Part shown: positions 23,343 to 31,700 of the stretch, piece by piece
How positions within the stretch are numbered: position 1 is the stretch's first letter
Layout: each line of letters starts with the position of its first letter
Source: a virus
DNA length: 64,000 bases
Virus record (IMG/VR): IMGVR_UViG_3300042560_001229
Coordinates: 1-64,000 of that record
Reading direction: 5' to 3' (one strand)
Translations under genes and position numbers: made by a program
Notes under the pieces: generated by a model
Told to the model about the DNA's origin: nothing
The model's database searches: none
Seen by the model: the letters and a program-made list of their open reading frames with translations, nothing else

Positions 23343-23639
23343 ATGAAATCCACCACTAGTCCGAAGTCCAAGGCTGTCCGAGTTGGCAGCATTTTGTTTC
23401 ACCCTCCCCGTATGGAGCGAAGGTTCCTGTTGTTCACCCTTACTGGTGAGCCTGTGTATCAGTATGGCTACACCGGCTACACGTTGGAGAAGAACGGGAC
23501 ACGTCAGCAGTCCACCAGCTATGGGGACGTTGGTGATGACCTGCGGCAGAGGCGCGCAGCCAAGGCCACGGCCAAGCTCGGAGTCCCCGTCGAATGGCGG
23601 GAGACGAAGCCAGTCGAAATGATGGGGGTGTCGTTCTAA
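23343..23639 (+). CDS. Hypothetical MKST protein
   Basis: Encodes 98 residues beginning MKSTTSPKSKAVRVGSILFH. The Tyr/Gly-rich middle (GEPVYQYGYTGYTLEKNGTR) suggests a beta fold. The stop overlaps the ligase start (TAATG). The start is set by P10. Confidence 0.55.
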   Translation: MKSTTSPKSKAVRVGSILFHPPRMERRFLLFTLTGEPVYQYGYTGYTLEKNGTRQQSTSYGDVGDDLRQRRAAKATAKLGVPVEWRETKPVEMMGVSF

Positions 23640-24649
23640 TGATTGCCCGCCCCATGCTGGCCGAGACGCTGGAGAATGTCGCAGACATCCAGTTCCCGGT
23701 GCTCGCCACCGATAAGATTGATGGTCGCCGCAACCTCCTACTCCCACCCACCGAAGCCGGGAAGATGAGCCGCTGTGCCAGCCGTTCGCTGAAAGGGTTG
23801 AAGAATGACTTCACGCGGGAGTGGCTGGAGAGCTACCTCCCACCCGGCTTGGATGGGGAGTTGGTGGTGCTGACGCCCGATGGCCGCGTGGACGAGTTTC
23901 ACGTTATCTCGTCGGCGTTCACTAATGACGGTGAGCCTGACTTCCGCTTCATGGTGTTCGATGACTTCCGTGGCGGGTTGCAGGAGCCATATCTGGAGAG
24001 AATGAAACGGCTGGAGAAATCCCGGCTCCCATCTGGCAGGGTTATCAAGCTGCTTCCCACCCTCATTGAGAACGAGGAGGAACTGGACGCCTTTGAAGCC
24101 GCTGCCCTTGCCCGAGGGAATGAAGGGATTATGATTCGCACGCCCCACTCACCTTACAAGGAGGGACGCAGCACGGTGCGCGAAGGTTGGCTGCTCAAGA
24201 TCAAACGGTTCAAGGATGCGGAGGGCACTATCGTCGGAACCGTGGAGGGGATGCACAATGCGAATGAGGCCACGATCAACGAAGTAGGGCGCACGCAGCG
24301 TTCCACTTCCAAGGAGGGCAAGATTGGCAAGGGCCGAGTTGGTGCGCTGGTGGTCAAGCCGCTGGAGTTTGGCCCTCCTACCAATGACGACTGGCTGTAT
24401 GTGCAGCAGAACGCTCATCGGATGAAGGCGGCAGTGCAGAGCCACCCGTATCTGTTTATGATGGGCACCGGAGCCATCACCGTAGGCGGGAACAACGTCC
24501 CGTTGTCCGAAGCGCACACGATGCACAGACGGGTGGTGAAGTATAAGTTCCAGCCCATCGGCGTGAAGGTGAAGCCGCGTTTCCCGCAATGCCTCGGCTA
24601 CCGGGACGCTGATGATATGGATGGCGAACAGCAAGGGAGGCTGTTATGA
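23639..24649 (+). CDS. ATP-dependent DNA ligase (T7-like)
   Basis: Encodes 336 residues, close to T7 ligase in length. The nucleotidyltransferase signature K-x-D-G is seen as DKIDGRR with catalytic Lys26. Later motifs are FRFMVFDDF (III), GNEGIMIRTP (IV) and WLLKIKRFKDAEG (V), followed by an OB-fold-like C-terminus. It seals DNA nicks in phage replication using ATP. The start at 23639 overlaps the previous stop; an ATG 45 bases upstream is possible but adds no conserved residues. Confidence 0.88.
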   Translation: MIARPMLAETLENVADIQFPVLATDKIDGRRNLLLPPTEAGKMSRCASRSLKGLKNDFTREWLESYLPPGLDGELVVLTPDGRVDEFHVISSAFTNDGEPDFRFMVFDDFRGGLQEPYLERMKRLEKSRLPSGRVIKLLPTLIENEEELDAFEAAALARGNEGIMIRTPHSPYKEGRSTVREGWLLKIKRFKDAEGTIVGTVEGMHNANEATINEVGRTQRSTSKEGKIGKGRVGALVVKPLEFGPPTNDDWLYVQQNAHRMKAAVQSHPYLFMMGTGAITVGGNNVPLSEAHTMHRRVVKYKFQPIGVKVKPRFPQCLGYRDADDMDGEQQGRLL

Positions 24650-25044
24650 CTTTGGTGGTCAGTAGTAGCAACATGGTGCCCACGCGAGATGCTGGGACAG
24701 GGCGGTGGAATCTTCGCCTCATAGAAACAAGCGCGCTACTGGCCACCATCACTTTCAGTAGCAATGCTGAGGCTGACGGGCTGGCAGTATCCAGCCGAGG
24801 GCTGACGGCGAAAGCCTATGTAGCCTGCCATAATCCTATACGGCCCTCGCAAAGGTGCAGTGTAGGCAGTGCCCTCCGTGTGCGCTGTAAAAGGGTGCAA
24901 ACCCAACGCGGCCCTTTCGGGGTAGATGGATGCGGGTTCGATTCCCGCACGCTCCAGTTACGGGGCGGCTCGGTGCTACAAGACCTGACGGTGACATGCC
25001 GCAAGCATACCGGGTTCGACTCCCGGCTACTCCACCCCTTTTGA
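24646..25044 (+). CDS. Questionable ORF running into tRNA-like DNA
   Basis: A 132-residue frame starts by ATGA overlap with the ligase. The first 60 residues could be a real short protein. From about 24840 the translation becomes Cys/Arg-rich and includes CGFDSRTL and TGFDSRLL, which are typical false translations of tRNA T-arms. I treat the second half as non-coding. Confidence 0.25.
   Translation: MTLVVSSSNMVPTRDAGTGRWNLRLIETSALLATITFSSNAEADGLAVSSRGLTAKAYVACHNPIRPSQRCSVGSALRVRCKRVQTQRGPFGVDGCGFDSRTLQLRGGSVLQDLTVTCRKHTGFDSRLLHPF
24884..24956 (+). tRNA. tRNA-like 3' half 1
   Basis: A perfect T-arm (GCGGG-TTCGATT-CCCGC, 24932-24948) is followed by seven acceptor-type bases and a discriminator A at 24956. 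No matching 5' acceptor strand or convincing D and anticodon arms were found, so the left boundary is only what a 73-base tRNA would need. It could be a degenerate or unusual tRNA. Confidence 0.35.
24962..25034 (+). tRNA. tRNA-like sequence 2
   Basis: The T-arm CCGGG-TTCGACT-CCCGG (25010-25026) is exact. GGGGCGG at 24962-24968 can pair with CTACTCC at 25027-25033 with two wobbles and one mismatch, giving exactly 73 bases with A73. A D-arm-like CTCGGTGCTACAAGACC is present, but no standard anticodon arm with U33 can be drawn. Probably a decayed or atypical tRNA. Confidence 0.4.
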
Positions 25045-25056
25045 AACTGTTGCAAA
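25040..25056 (+). repeat. Palindrome site at a gene junction
   Basis: TTTGAAAC-T-GTTGCAAA is centred at 25048. It includes a TGA (25042-25044) that stops the upstream frame. The next ATG is 16 bp from the centre. Confidence 0.6.
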
Positions 25057-25063
25057 CTGACTT

Positions 25064-25432
25064 ATGCCCGTAACGATTGTTGGTGTAACAGCCGGGGCGG
25101 TCATCACTTTCCTCTCCACGGTGCAGAGGGAGGGTGAGCCTCGGCTGTATCGGGTGCGGTTGACCGTAATTGCGTTTGGTCAGACGGAACCTGACAAGGT
25201 GCTCGCACTGGCGGATGGCTTCATGTTTGGGGATGAGCAACTGATTCGAGTCGGCCCGAGACGCCTCCTACCGGAGCGTGTGAAGTCCAGAAACACTGAC
25301 TTTGCCTCGGTGCTTTCCAACTACATGCGGCTGGATGACATTGACGATGAATTGTCCTTGCCAGAATCCGCCCGCCAGTGGTATCGTCGCCAAGCAGTGA
25401 AACCCCGTAAAAGAAACCTCGAAATCCTATGA
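25064..25432 (+). CDS. Hypothetical protein with basic-LEIL tail
   Basis: Encodes 122 residues. A beta-rich first half (TVQREGEPRLYRVRLTVIAF) is followed by helices and ends KPRKRNLEIL, a one-residue-longer version of the shared basic L-E-hydrophobic tail. It starts in the CTTATG context and overlaps the GroES start by ATGA. Function unknown. Confidence 0.55.
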   Translation: MPVTIVGVTAGAVITFLSTVQREGEPRLYRVRLTVIAFGQTEPDKVLALADGFMFGDEQLIRVGPRRLLPERVKSRNTDFASVLSNYMRLDDIDDELSLPESARQWYRRQAVKPRKRNLEIL

Positions 25433-25695
25433 AAATGATCGGCAGTAAAGTCCTCGTCCGCATGAAGCCCCGCGCCACAGTCAGCGAAGGCGGCATCCAT
25501 ATCCCGGCAGTGAGCCAGACCACGGAGTTGTGGGGCACGGTGCAGTGCGTCGGGGAGGGGGCGAAGGATTTGGTCATCGGGGATGAAGTGCTGATTGAGG
25601 CGCATCTCGGCACGCACTTCATCATGCGCGGCGAAGATCACATCATCATCGAAGCGGAGAAGATCAAGGCGAAGCGCGAGTTGCTTGCGGCGTGA
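25429..25695 (+). CDS. groES: GroES-like co-chaperonin
   Basis: Encodes 88 residues, near the usual 95. GSKVLVRMKPRATVSEGGIH, then IPAVSQTTELWGTVQCVGEG, then GDEVLIEAHLGTHF and EDHIIIEAEKI follow the Cpn10 beta-barrel pattern, including the mobile-loop region that contacts GroEL. No GroEL gene is in the window, so it likely works with the host chaperonin to fold virion proteins, as T4 gp31 does. It lies just before the head genes. Confidence 0.85.
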   Translation: MKMIGSKVLVRMKPRATVSEGGIHIPAVSQTTELWGTVQCVGEGAKDLVIGDEVLIEAHLGTHFIMRGEDHIIIEAEKIKAKRELLAA

Positions 25696-25704
25696 AGAAT
25701 CCGC

Positions 25705-25772
25705 TTGCGTTCATTCCTGAGTGCGGATATGGCGTTGCTGCAATTCAGTAACCAACCAATCAAAAACGCATT
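25705..25772 (+). promoter_or_regulatory. Candidate late promoter with A/C-rich leader
   Basis: TTGCGT at 25705 and TATGGC at 25728-25733 are 17 bp apart. The leader ends CCAACCAATCAAAAACGCATT before the ATG at 25773, similar to leaders before 33343, 42355 and 46630. No conserved GAATC block is present. Confidence 0.4.
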
Positions 25773-26573
25773 ATGACGATCAAAGCTCCTTCCACCTACG
25801 TTCGCGGCCAAGACGGTCGCGCTGGCTTCCGCGATGTTGACTTCAAGACGAAGCAAGACCTTGTGCTTCCGTTCACGAAGCTGAACAAGCGGTATCGCAT
25901 CAAGTCCATCTCGATCATCTCGAAGGACACGAATGTTGACTTGTCGAACGGCGCAACGGTCGTCGCGGCTGAGGCTTCGACCGGGGCCGACACGGACGCC
26001 ACGATCACGCTGACGAGCAACGGCACCGCCCCTGCGGACGGTGTGACGGTGACAGTAGGCGGGAAGGTCTATACGTTCCAGACGACCCTAACCAATGTGG
26101 ATGGGAACGTCCTGATTGGCTCAACTGCAAATGCGGCTGCTGCTCTCGACAATCTCAAGTCGGCGGTGAATCTCTCGACTGGTGCCGGAACCACCTACGC
26201 CACTGCGATGACGGCGCACCCTAAGATCACCGCCACGACCAATACCGACACGACTCAGGTGTTTGTGGCCAGCGTCGGTGCAAGCAGCGGGCGTGCTGGC
26301 AATGACCTGACTGGTGCCGATACGTCTGCCACGCTCTCGTGGAGCAACAGCGGTGCGTTCACTGGCGGTCTGGACGGCGTGCTCGTCAACGCGATGGTGG
26401 CCTCCACCGATCTGGCCGACACCGATCAGACCGGGCTGGTGCAGAACCTCACCCTCGCGGCCACGGCGGAAGTCCTGACGGCCCCGAACGCGGTCGTCCT
26501 GTCCATCCGCACCGGCTCCTCAGCAACCACGGACACGAAGGACGTGGAAATCGAATACACCGTTCTCGACTAA
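25773..26573 (+). CDS. Probable structural (decoration/fibre-type) protein
   Basis: Encodes 266 residues. The middle carries ADGVTVTVGGKVYTFQTTLT, NVDGNVLIGSTANAAAALDN and TSATLSWS...GGLDG, a module repeated in many phage head or tail surface proteins. The sequence is rich in Thr, Ala and Ser and in beta strands. It has its own A/C-rich leader, which suggests high expression. Exact virion position unknown. Confidence 0.6.
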   Translation: MTIKAPSTYVRGQDGRAGFRDVDFKTKQDLVLPFTKLNKRYRIKSISIISKDTNVDLSNGATVVAAEASTGADTDATITLTSNGTAPADGVTVTVGGKVYTFQTTLTNVDGNVLIGSTANAAAALDNLKSAVNLSTGAGTTYATAMTAHPKITATTNTDTTQVFVASVGASSGRAGNDLTGADTSATLSWSNSGAFTGGLDGVLVNAMVASTDLADTDQTGLVQNLTLAATAEVLTAPNAVVLSIRTGSSATTDTKDVEIEYTVLD

Positions 26574-26577
26574 GCCG

Positions 26578-26775
26578 ATGGGTGTGCTCGTCAATCACTG
26601 GCCCACCCTCGCCCTAGTTGGATACTGCCTCGTTGGTCTGTCCATCTTCTCAGCTTACATCCGCTCGTCGTATGTAATGCTGAGAAGGTGGGAGGTAGTT
26701 CTGTTCGTCGTCTCCGGCCCGCTGGTCTGGCTGGTGGCAATTTTGAAACTGTTGCAAAGCAGGAGGGCACGGTGA
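26578..26775 (+). CDS. Small membrane protein
   Basis: Encodes 65 residues with two hydrophobic spans (LALVGYCLVGLSIFSAYI and WEVVLFVVSGPLVWLVAIL). The palindrome centred at 26750 is read in frame as ILKLLQ near its end. It overlaps the next gene by GTGA. Confidence 0.55.
   Translation: MGVLVNHWPTLALVGYCLVGLSIFSAYIRSSYVMLRRWEVVLFVVSGPLVWLVAILKLLQSRRAR
26742..26758 (+). repeat. Intragenic palindrome site near a junction
   Basis: TTTGAAAC-T-GTTGCAAA is centred at 26750, coding within the upstream gene and 22 bp before the next GTG start. Confidence 0.6.
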
Positions 26776-27371
26776 AGGAGGCGGGCGGAATCCACATGGC
26801 CTCGCACGGTCGCAGGCTGGTGCTGGTGCTGACGGATACGATGGGCAGTCAGGCATTGGCCCAAGCACTGATGGAGGGTGATTCGTCGGTGGTGCAGATA
26901 AGCACGCAGGAGTTGTCCCTCTACCGGCAGTTTGATCGTTTCGCGCTGGTGAGGAATCCGGTGCAGCGACTCGCCAAGGCTTACCGGCACCATGCCGATG
27001 AGTTGCTGGCTGGTGACTCGGCGGTTGGGTCGTTCGAGGATTTCACCAAGGAGATGTGCCGCAAGATAGCGCATGGCCTCCAGCCGAAGGATGTGACCGC
27101 CACATGGTTCAGTTACGTGCTCTCGCAGTTCGGCTACATGCAGCGAGGAACTGACTGCGAAGTGGATGGGCTGTTTGATCTGGCGCAGGCGAACGTGTGG
27201 CTCCCCTACCTGCAACGCCGGTATGGTCTGGCGGATATTCGGCTGGATGATTCCATCGGGCAAAATAGCGGCCCGTTGTCCACTCCCACCCTCTCCATCA
27301 TCCAAAAGACTTACGCGCAGGATTACGCCATCCTCAGCGAATTAAAAGACGCTCCCTTCGTCGTTCTCTAG
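26772..27371 (+). CDS. Sulfotransferase-like protein
   Basis: Encodes 199 residues from a GTG preceded by CAGGAGGGCAC. FALVRNPVQRLAKAYRHHAD matches the 3'-phosphate binding motif of family-2 sulfotransferases (RNPxxRxxSxY). LSTPTLSIIQKTYAQDYAIL matches the typical C-terminal end. The 5'-PSB loop is not obvious near VLTDTMGSQ, so activity is uncertain. It may modify a glycan or virion component. An ATG at 26796 is an alternative start. Confidence 0.55.
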   Translation: MKEAGGIHMASHGRRLVLVLTDTMGSQALAQALMEGDSSVVQISTQELSLYRQFDRFALVRNPVQRLAKAYRHHADELLAGDSAVGSFEDFTKEMCRKIAHGLQPKDVTATWFSYVLSQFGYMQRGTDCEVDGLFDLAQANVWLPYLQRRYGLADIRLDDSIGQNSGPLSTPTLSIIQKTYAQDYAILSELKDAPFVVL

Positions 27372-27429
27372 GACGTTTTGGCTTGCCTCCGGGGTCGGAT
27401 GGCTTAACAGTCGCGCAAACCGCACTCCG

Positions 27430-28734
27430 ATGGCAAACCTACTCCGCAGACGCACCAAGGAATTTTCCAGCAAGAGGGAGGCTGCGGAGGCGTCACGCAT
27501 CCAAGATCGCAAGGAGCACAGCTACATTGAGCAGCGGTTGAAGATTCCGATTTCGCGGCTGGGAGACATAAATTCGTTCCTGAGTGTGGGCAGCAAGAAG
27601 GTGTGGGCATCGTTCCGCGCCTGCCATCTGGTTGCCTCCCTAATCATGTCCACGGAGTTCAAGCTGGTGAAGCCCGATCAGCCGGAGTGGAAACCCAAAC
27701 CCGGCGACCCGCAGGACGACTTCCTCAGCAACCCGAACCCCTTCGATTCGTGGAAGGAGATGCTTTACCTGTGGACGTTCCACATGAAGCTGACCGGGCG
27801 GGCGTATTGGATGAAGGATGAGATTAACGGCATGGGTCAGCCGAGCGCGGTCTATCCGATGCTGCCGCAATACATGAAGATCGTGCCTGACGCGAAGAAG
27901 GGCATCGGCATGTTCATTTACAGCGTGAACGGCAAGGAGATTTCACTGACCCCCGAGGAAGTGATTTACTTCCGCCGACCGTCCGCGATCAGCCTGATTG
28001 AAGGCATGGGTGACGTGGAGCCGAGTCAGGACTTGTATAACGACTTCATCAATCGCAGCACGTATTCGGAGAAGTTCATCGAACACGGCGCACAGCCTTC
28101 CGGCATCCTGACCCTCAAGGAACCGATGGATGACGAGGAGCAGTGGGGCAAACTCAAGGACTGGTGGAACCGGGAATACAGCGGCAAGCAGAACGCAGGC
28201 AAGACCGCCTTCCTATCCGGCGAGTGGAGCTATCAGCAGCTTGGACTTACCCATCAGGAGATGCAGGCGGTGGAGCGGGATACGATGACCGTGAATCAGA
28301 TATTTATGAACCACGGTGTTCCGCTCTCCATTGCGGGCATCCAAGGTGCGGCGAACTACGCCACGGCGCGGGTGGATGAGATGAACTTCCGCAAGTATGA
28401 AATCGTGCCGTTGCTGGAGTTGTTCATCGGCAAGCTGAACCGTTCCGGTGCGCTGTTCACGAACTTCGAGGAAAGCACGCAGATTGCCTACAACCTCTCG
28501 GGGCTGATTGACGTTGAGCAGGTGACGAGGGACTACGGCCCGCTCGTGAGCATGGGAGCCATGACCCTCAACGAGTATCGGGAGAAGGCCGGACTGCCGA
28601 AGATTGACAATCCGTATCTCGATCAGTTTTTCATCCCGTCCAGCTTCACGCCGCTGGAGATGGCCGGACTGACGGATGTGCCGCCAGCCGAAGCCACGGT
28701 GAAGCGTTTGGTCAGGGAAGCAATGGGGAGGTAG
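27430..28734 (+). CDS. Portal protein (HK97 family)
   Basis: Encodes 434 residues. SVGSKKVWASFRACHLVASL, LLSNPNPFDSWKEML-type text, HMKLTGRAYW, LTPEEVIYFRRPSA, DNFINRSTYSEKFIEHGAQP-type text and QGAANYATARVDEMNF are characteristic of HK97-type portals. It forms the dodecameric DNA entry ring at one capsid vertex. Followed after three bases by the MuF-type gene. Confidence 0.9.
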   Translation: MANLLRRRTKEFSSKREAAEASRIQDRKEHSYIEQRLKIPISRLGDINSFLSVGSKKVWASFRACHLVASLIMSTEFKLVKPDQPEWKPKPGDPQDDFLSNPNPFDSWKEMLYLWTFHMKLTGRAYWMKDEINGMGQPSAVYPMLPQYMKIVPDAKKGIGMFIYSVNGKEISLTPEEVIYFRRPSAISLIEGMGDVEPSQDLYNDFINRSTYSEKFIEHGAQPSGILTLKEPMDDEEQWGKLKDWWNREYSGKQNAGKTAFLSGEWSYQQLGLTHQEMQAVERDTMTVNQIFMNHGVPLSIAGIQGAANYATARVDEMNFRKYEIVPLLELFIGKLNRSGALFTNFEESTQIAYNLSGLIDVEQVTRDYGPLVSMGAMTLNEYREKAGLPKIDNPYLDQFFIPSSFTPLEMAGLTDVPPAEATVKRLVREAMGR

Positions 28735-28737
28735 GCT

Positions 28738-31700
28738 GTGCCCTGCTCCCACCCGCACCATCGTCTGTCATCCAGCAGGGTGTTCTCCCTACTGAGGAAG
28801 TCCCATGCTCCCGAGGGGGGCTGGAACGCTGCGAACTACCACGGAGTCCACGCGGAGCGGCTGGTGCAGGATTTCATCAAAGTCCACAAGACCGCACAGG
28901 CGAGAGGCATCCGCTCGCTGACGGAGTATCTCAAGGCGAAGTTCAAGGAGTTGGTGAACATCGTCATTCAGGAAGTCACGGAGCGGAAGATTCGGCTCGG
29001 TCAGACGAAGGGTCTTGCAACTGTTGCAAAAGCACTGGAGTTCACGGTGAATCCTGCCGGTGACAGCAATCTGTGGATGGAGGCCATTGCCGGTGCGATG
29101 CGGGACTACGATAAGGAAGTGATCGTGGAGATGCTGCCTCGGATGCAGAGCGTAGCCTCCGAAGTGTTTGGCAAGACCACGGTGCTGCTCGGCGGTGAGG
29201 TAGGGAAGGACGCTGCGAACATTGTCCATGCTGAGATGAAAGACTTGGCCAAGCTGGTCACGCGCATCAATGAAACGACGCGCAACCAGATGGCGACGAT
29301 CATCCGAGAAGGCATCGAAGCCGGTGACTCTGTGAGCGGGGTGGCACAACGGCTGCGGGATGCCCTTCCGCAAAAGCTGTGGCCGCGCATTCCCACCATT
29401 GCCCGCACGGAGATGGGCAGGGCTGCGGACAAGGGCAGTGCGCTGGCCATGATGAAGTCCGGTGTGGTGAAGACGGTCATGGTCATCGGCTGCAAGGCCA
29501 TTGAGCCGGGGATTCCCACTTATCATGGGGTGCCGACTTGCAACATCGAACACGTCCCGGTTGAGGACGCCGCGCTGCTGCAATTCCACATCAATCACAC
29601 CGGGACGATTGTGCCGGAGTCGTTCTTCGATGATGACCGCGCACCCGCCTCCCTACCACCTTTGGATTCACCGGCAGATGAGTTGAAGCTGGCGCGTGGT
29701 GCGGAGGGCAGTTTGTCTTCAAGGCCGATTGAATTTGCCGGTGCGGAGGAGGCTGAGTTTCTGGCCAAGGAGTTGGCCGAGGATAACATCCTCATTCAGC
29801 CCACCGCGTTGAAGGCCATGCAAAGTGGCTTCGGCATGTCGCCGGTCGCGCTGAGAAATGCCTTGATGGAGGATGCGGTGCCCAAGGATGGCTACCTTCC
29901 GGCGAAGATGATTATGACCCAGCAGGAGAAGGGTCTGTGGAGCATCCTGTCCAAGATTTGCCCGGTGAAACCCGGCAAGGCCGAAGGCGATGATGGATGC
30001 AACACTTTGGCGATGGTCTATGACCTAAATGAGAAAGCGGTCGGGCAGGGCATCCACACCATGCACGAAACGATAAAGGCCAAGGCTGTTGGCAAGCAGG
30101 CGTTAGCCAACCATTTGGCCACGATGGATTCGCTCGGCATCAAGAAGATGAGTCTGGAGGCAAACATTGACAAAGGCGGGTTTGCATGGGCGCGTTACGG
30201 ATTCGTGCCCACCGACCCGAACGGGCTGGCTGGGCAGTTGCTCAAGAAATACACGAGCGCGGTATTCGACTCCCTGCCTAAAGCCGATGCTAGTCATGTG
30301 TTGGGTCTTATCTCCCGGCTGACGATGGGTGATGCCAAGGCGGTGTGGGAGATCGCCGCTTTGAAAATGACCGGCCCCGGTGGGATGGGAATTGGCGATT
30401 GGTTGTTGCGCGGAACCAAGTGGCAGGCGCAACTCGATCTGACGGACAAGGTGGCCTACAAAATGTTCAAGAAGTATGTGACTGACAAGGGAGTGGCCTC
30501 TGCTGGTGTTGCGCTGCCGCCGAAGATTCTTCCTGCAATGGTGCCCAAGCCGCTGAGTGCCCCGGTAGTCTCTGCGGCACCCATCAGCATGTCCGGGGTG
30601 CAGTTCCCGACCATTGCGGAATTGAAGGATACAGGCACGCGCATCGGCGGAACTACTGGTGCCCGACTCATGGTGGACTCCAAGGGCAAGCGGTGGGTGC
30701 TCAAGGATGGCCGTGGGGCTGTTGGAACCATCACGGAGGAAGTTCACGCTGACAATGCTTACCGGGCGATGGGCGTGAATGTGCCGAACAGTATCCTGAT
30801 GACCGAGGGTGGAGTGACGGTCAAAATCTCCGAGTTCATGGAGGGAGGGGTGACGCTGAACGACTACGCGCTCTCGGCCAGCAAGGGAGACATCGCGGCG
30901 ATGTATGCCAAGATCAGGAAGGGCTTTGCCGCTGATGCGCTGCTGGGAAATTGGGACGTGATTGGCATGGACGCTGATAACATCCTCATTGTGAAAGGCG
31001 TCCCCTATCGGATTGATAACGGTGGGTCGCTGCGCTACCGGGCGCAGGGTTCCCTCAAGGGAGCCGCGTGGAATGAGCATCCGGTGGAGTTGTGGACGAT
31101 GCGTGGCGAACGCTTCTCATCTGGTGCCGCTGCACAGGCCAAGAAGGTGTTCGGTGAAATCGGGGACAAGGCGGAACTGACCATTTATGATCTGGCACGG
31201 CAGATTGATGCCATTGATCGCAAGGCGTTGCTGGAGTCGCTGCCCGAGGAGTTGCGGGACACGGTGGGCAAGCGTCTGACCTCCCTAAAGTCCATCGCAA
31301 GAAAGGCCAAGGATTACGAAAAGGATGACTGGAATCATGGCAATACTGACCGTGTGACCTTTGGCATAATGGAGTTGCGAGAGGCAGGTATATCGAAGAA
31401 GCTGGAGAAAACACTGGATTTTGCTAAGAGCAGGGGTGTTAGACGCGCTAGCTGGGAGATGACGGATGACGCAGGCAAGTCGTTTGGTGGTCTGCGGGAC
31501 AAAGGTGGTGCCGGTCAGGAGTTTTGGGATTTGCTGAGAAAGAAGCATGGGCCGGAGGGCGTGGATGTCTTGCGTGCGTGGCACAATGCACAGGCTGGTG
31601 GTTCGTGGAGTCCTGAGTCCGTTGGCTTGAAACATTGGCTCACTAATCAGAGGCACGCCATCGCCGGGAAAGTTGAACGCTATTGGGGTCGTGGGAATAT

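Noticed and set aside
24646-25044. A full 132-residue protein after the ligase
   Set aside because: The second half reads like translated tRNA T-arms (CGFDSR, TGFDSR) and lies over two tRNA-like modules; only the first part could be coding.
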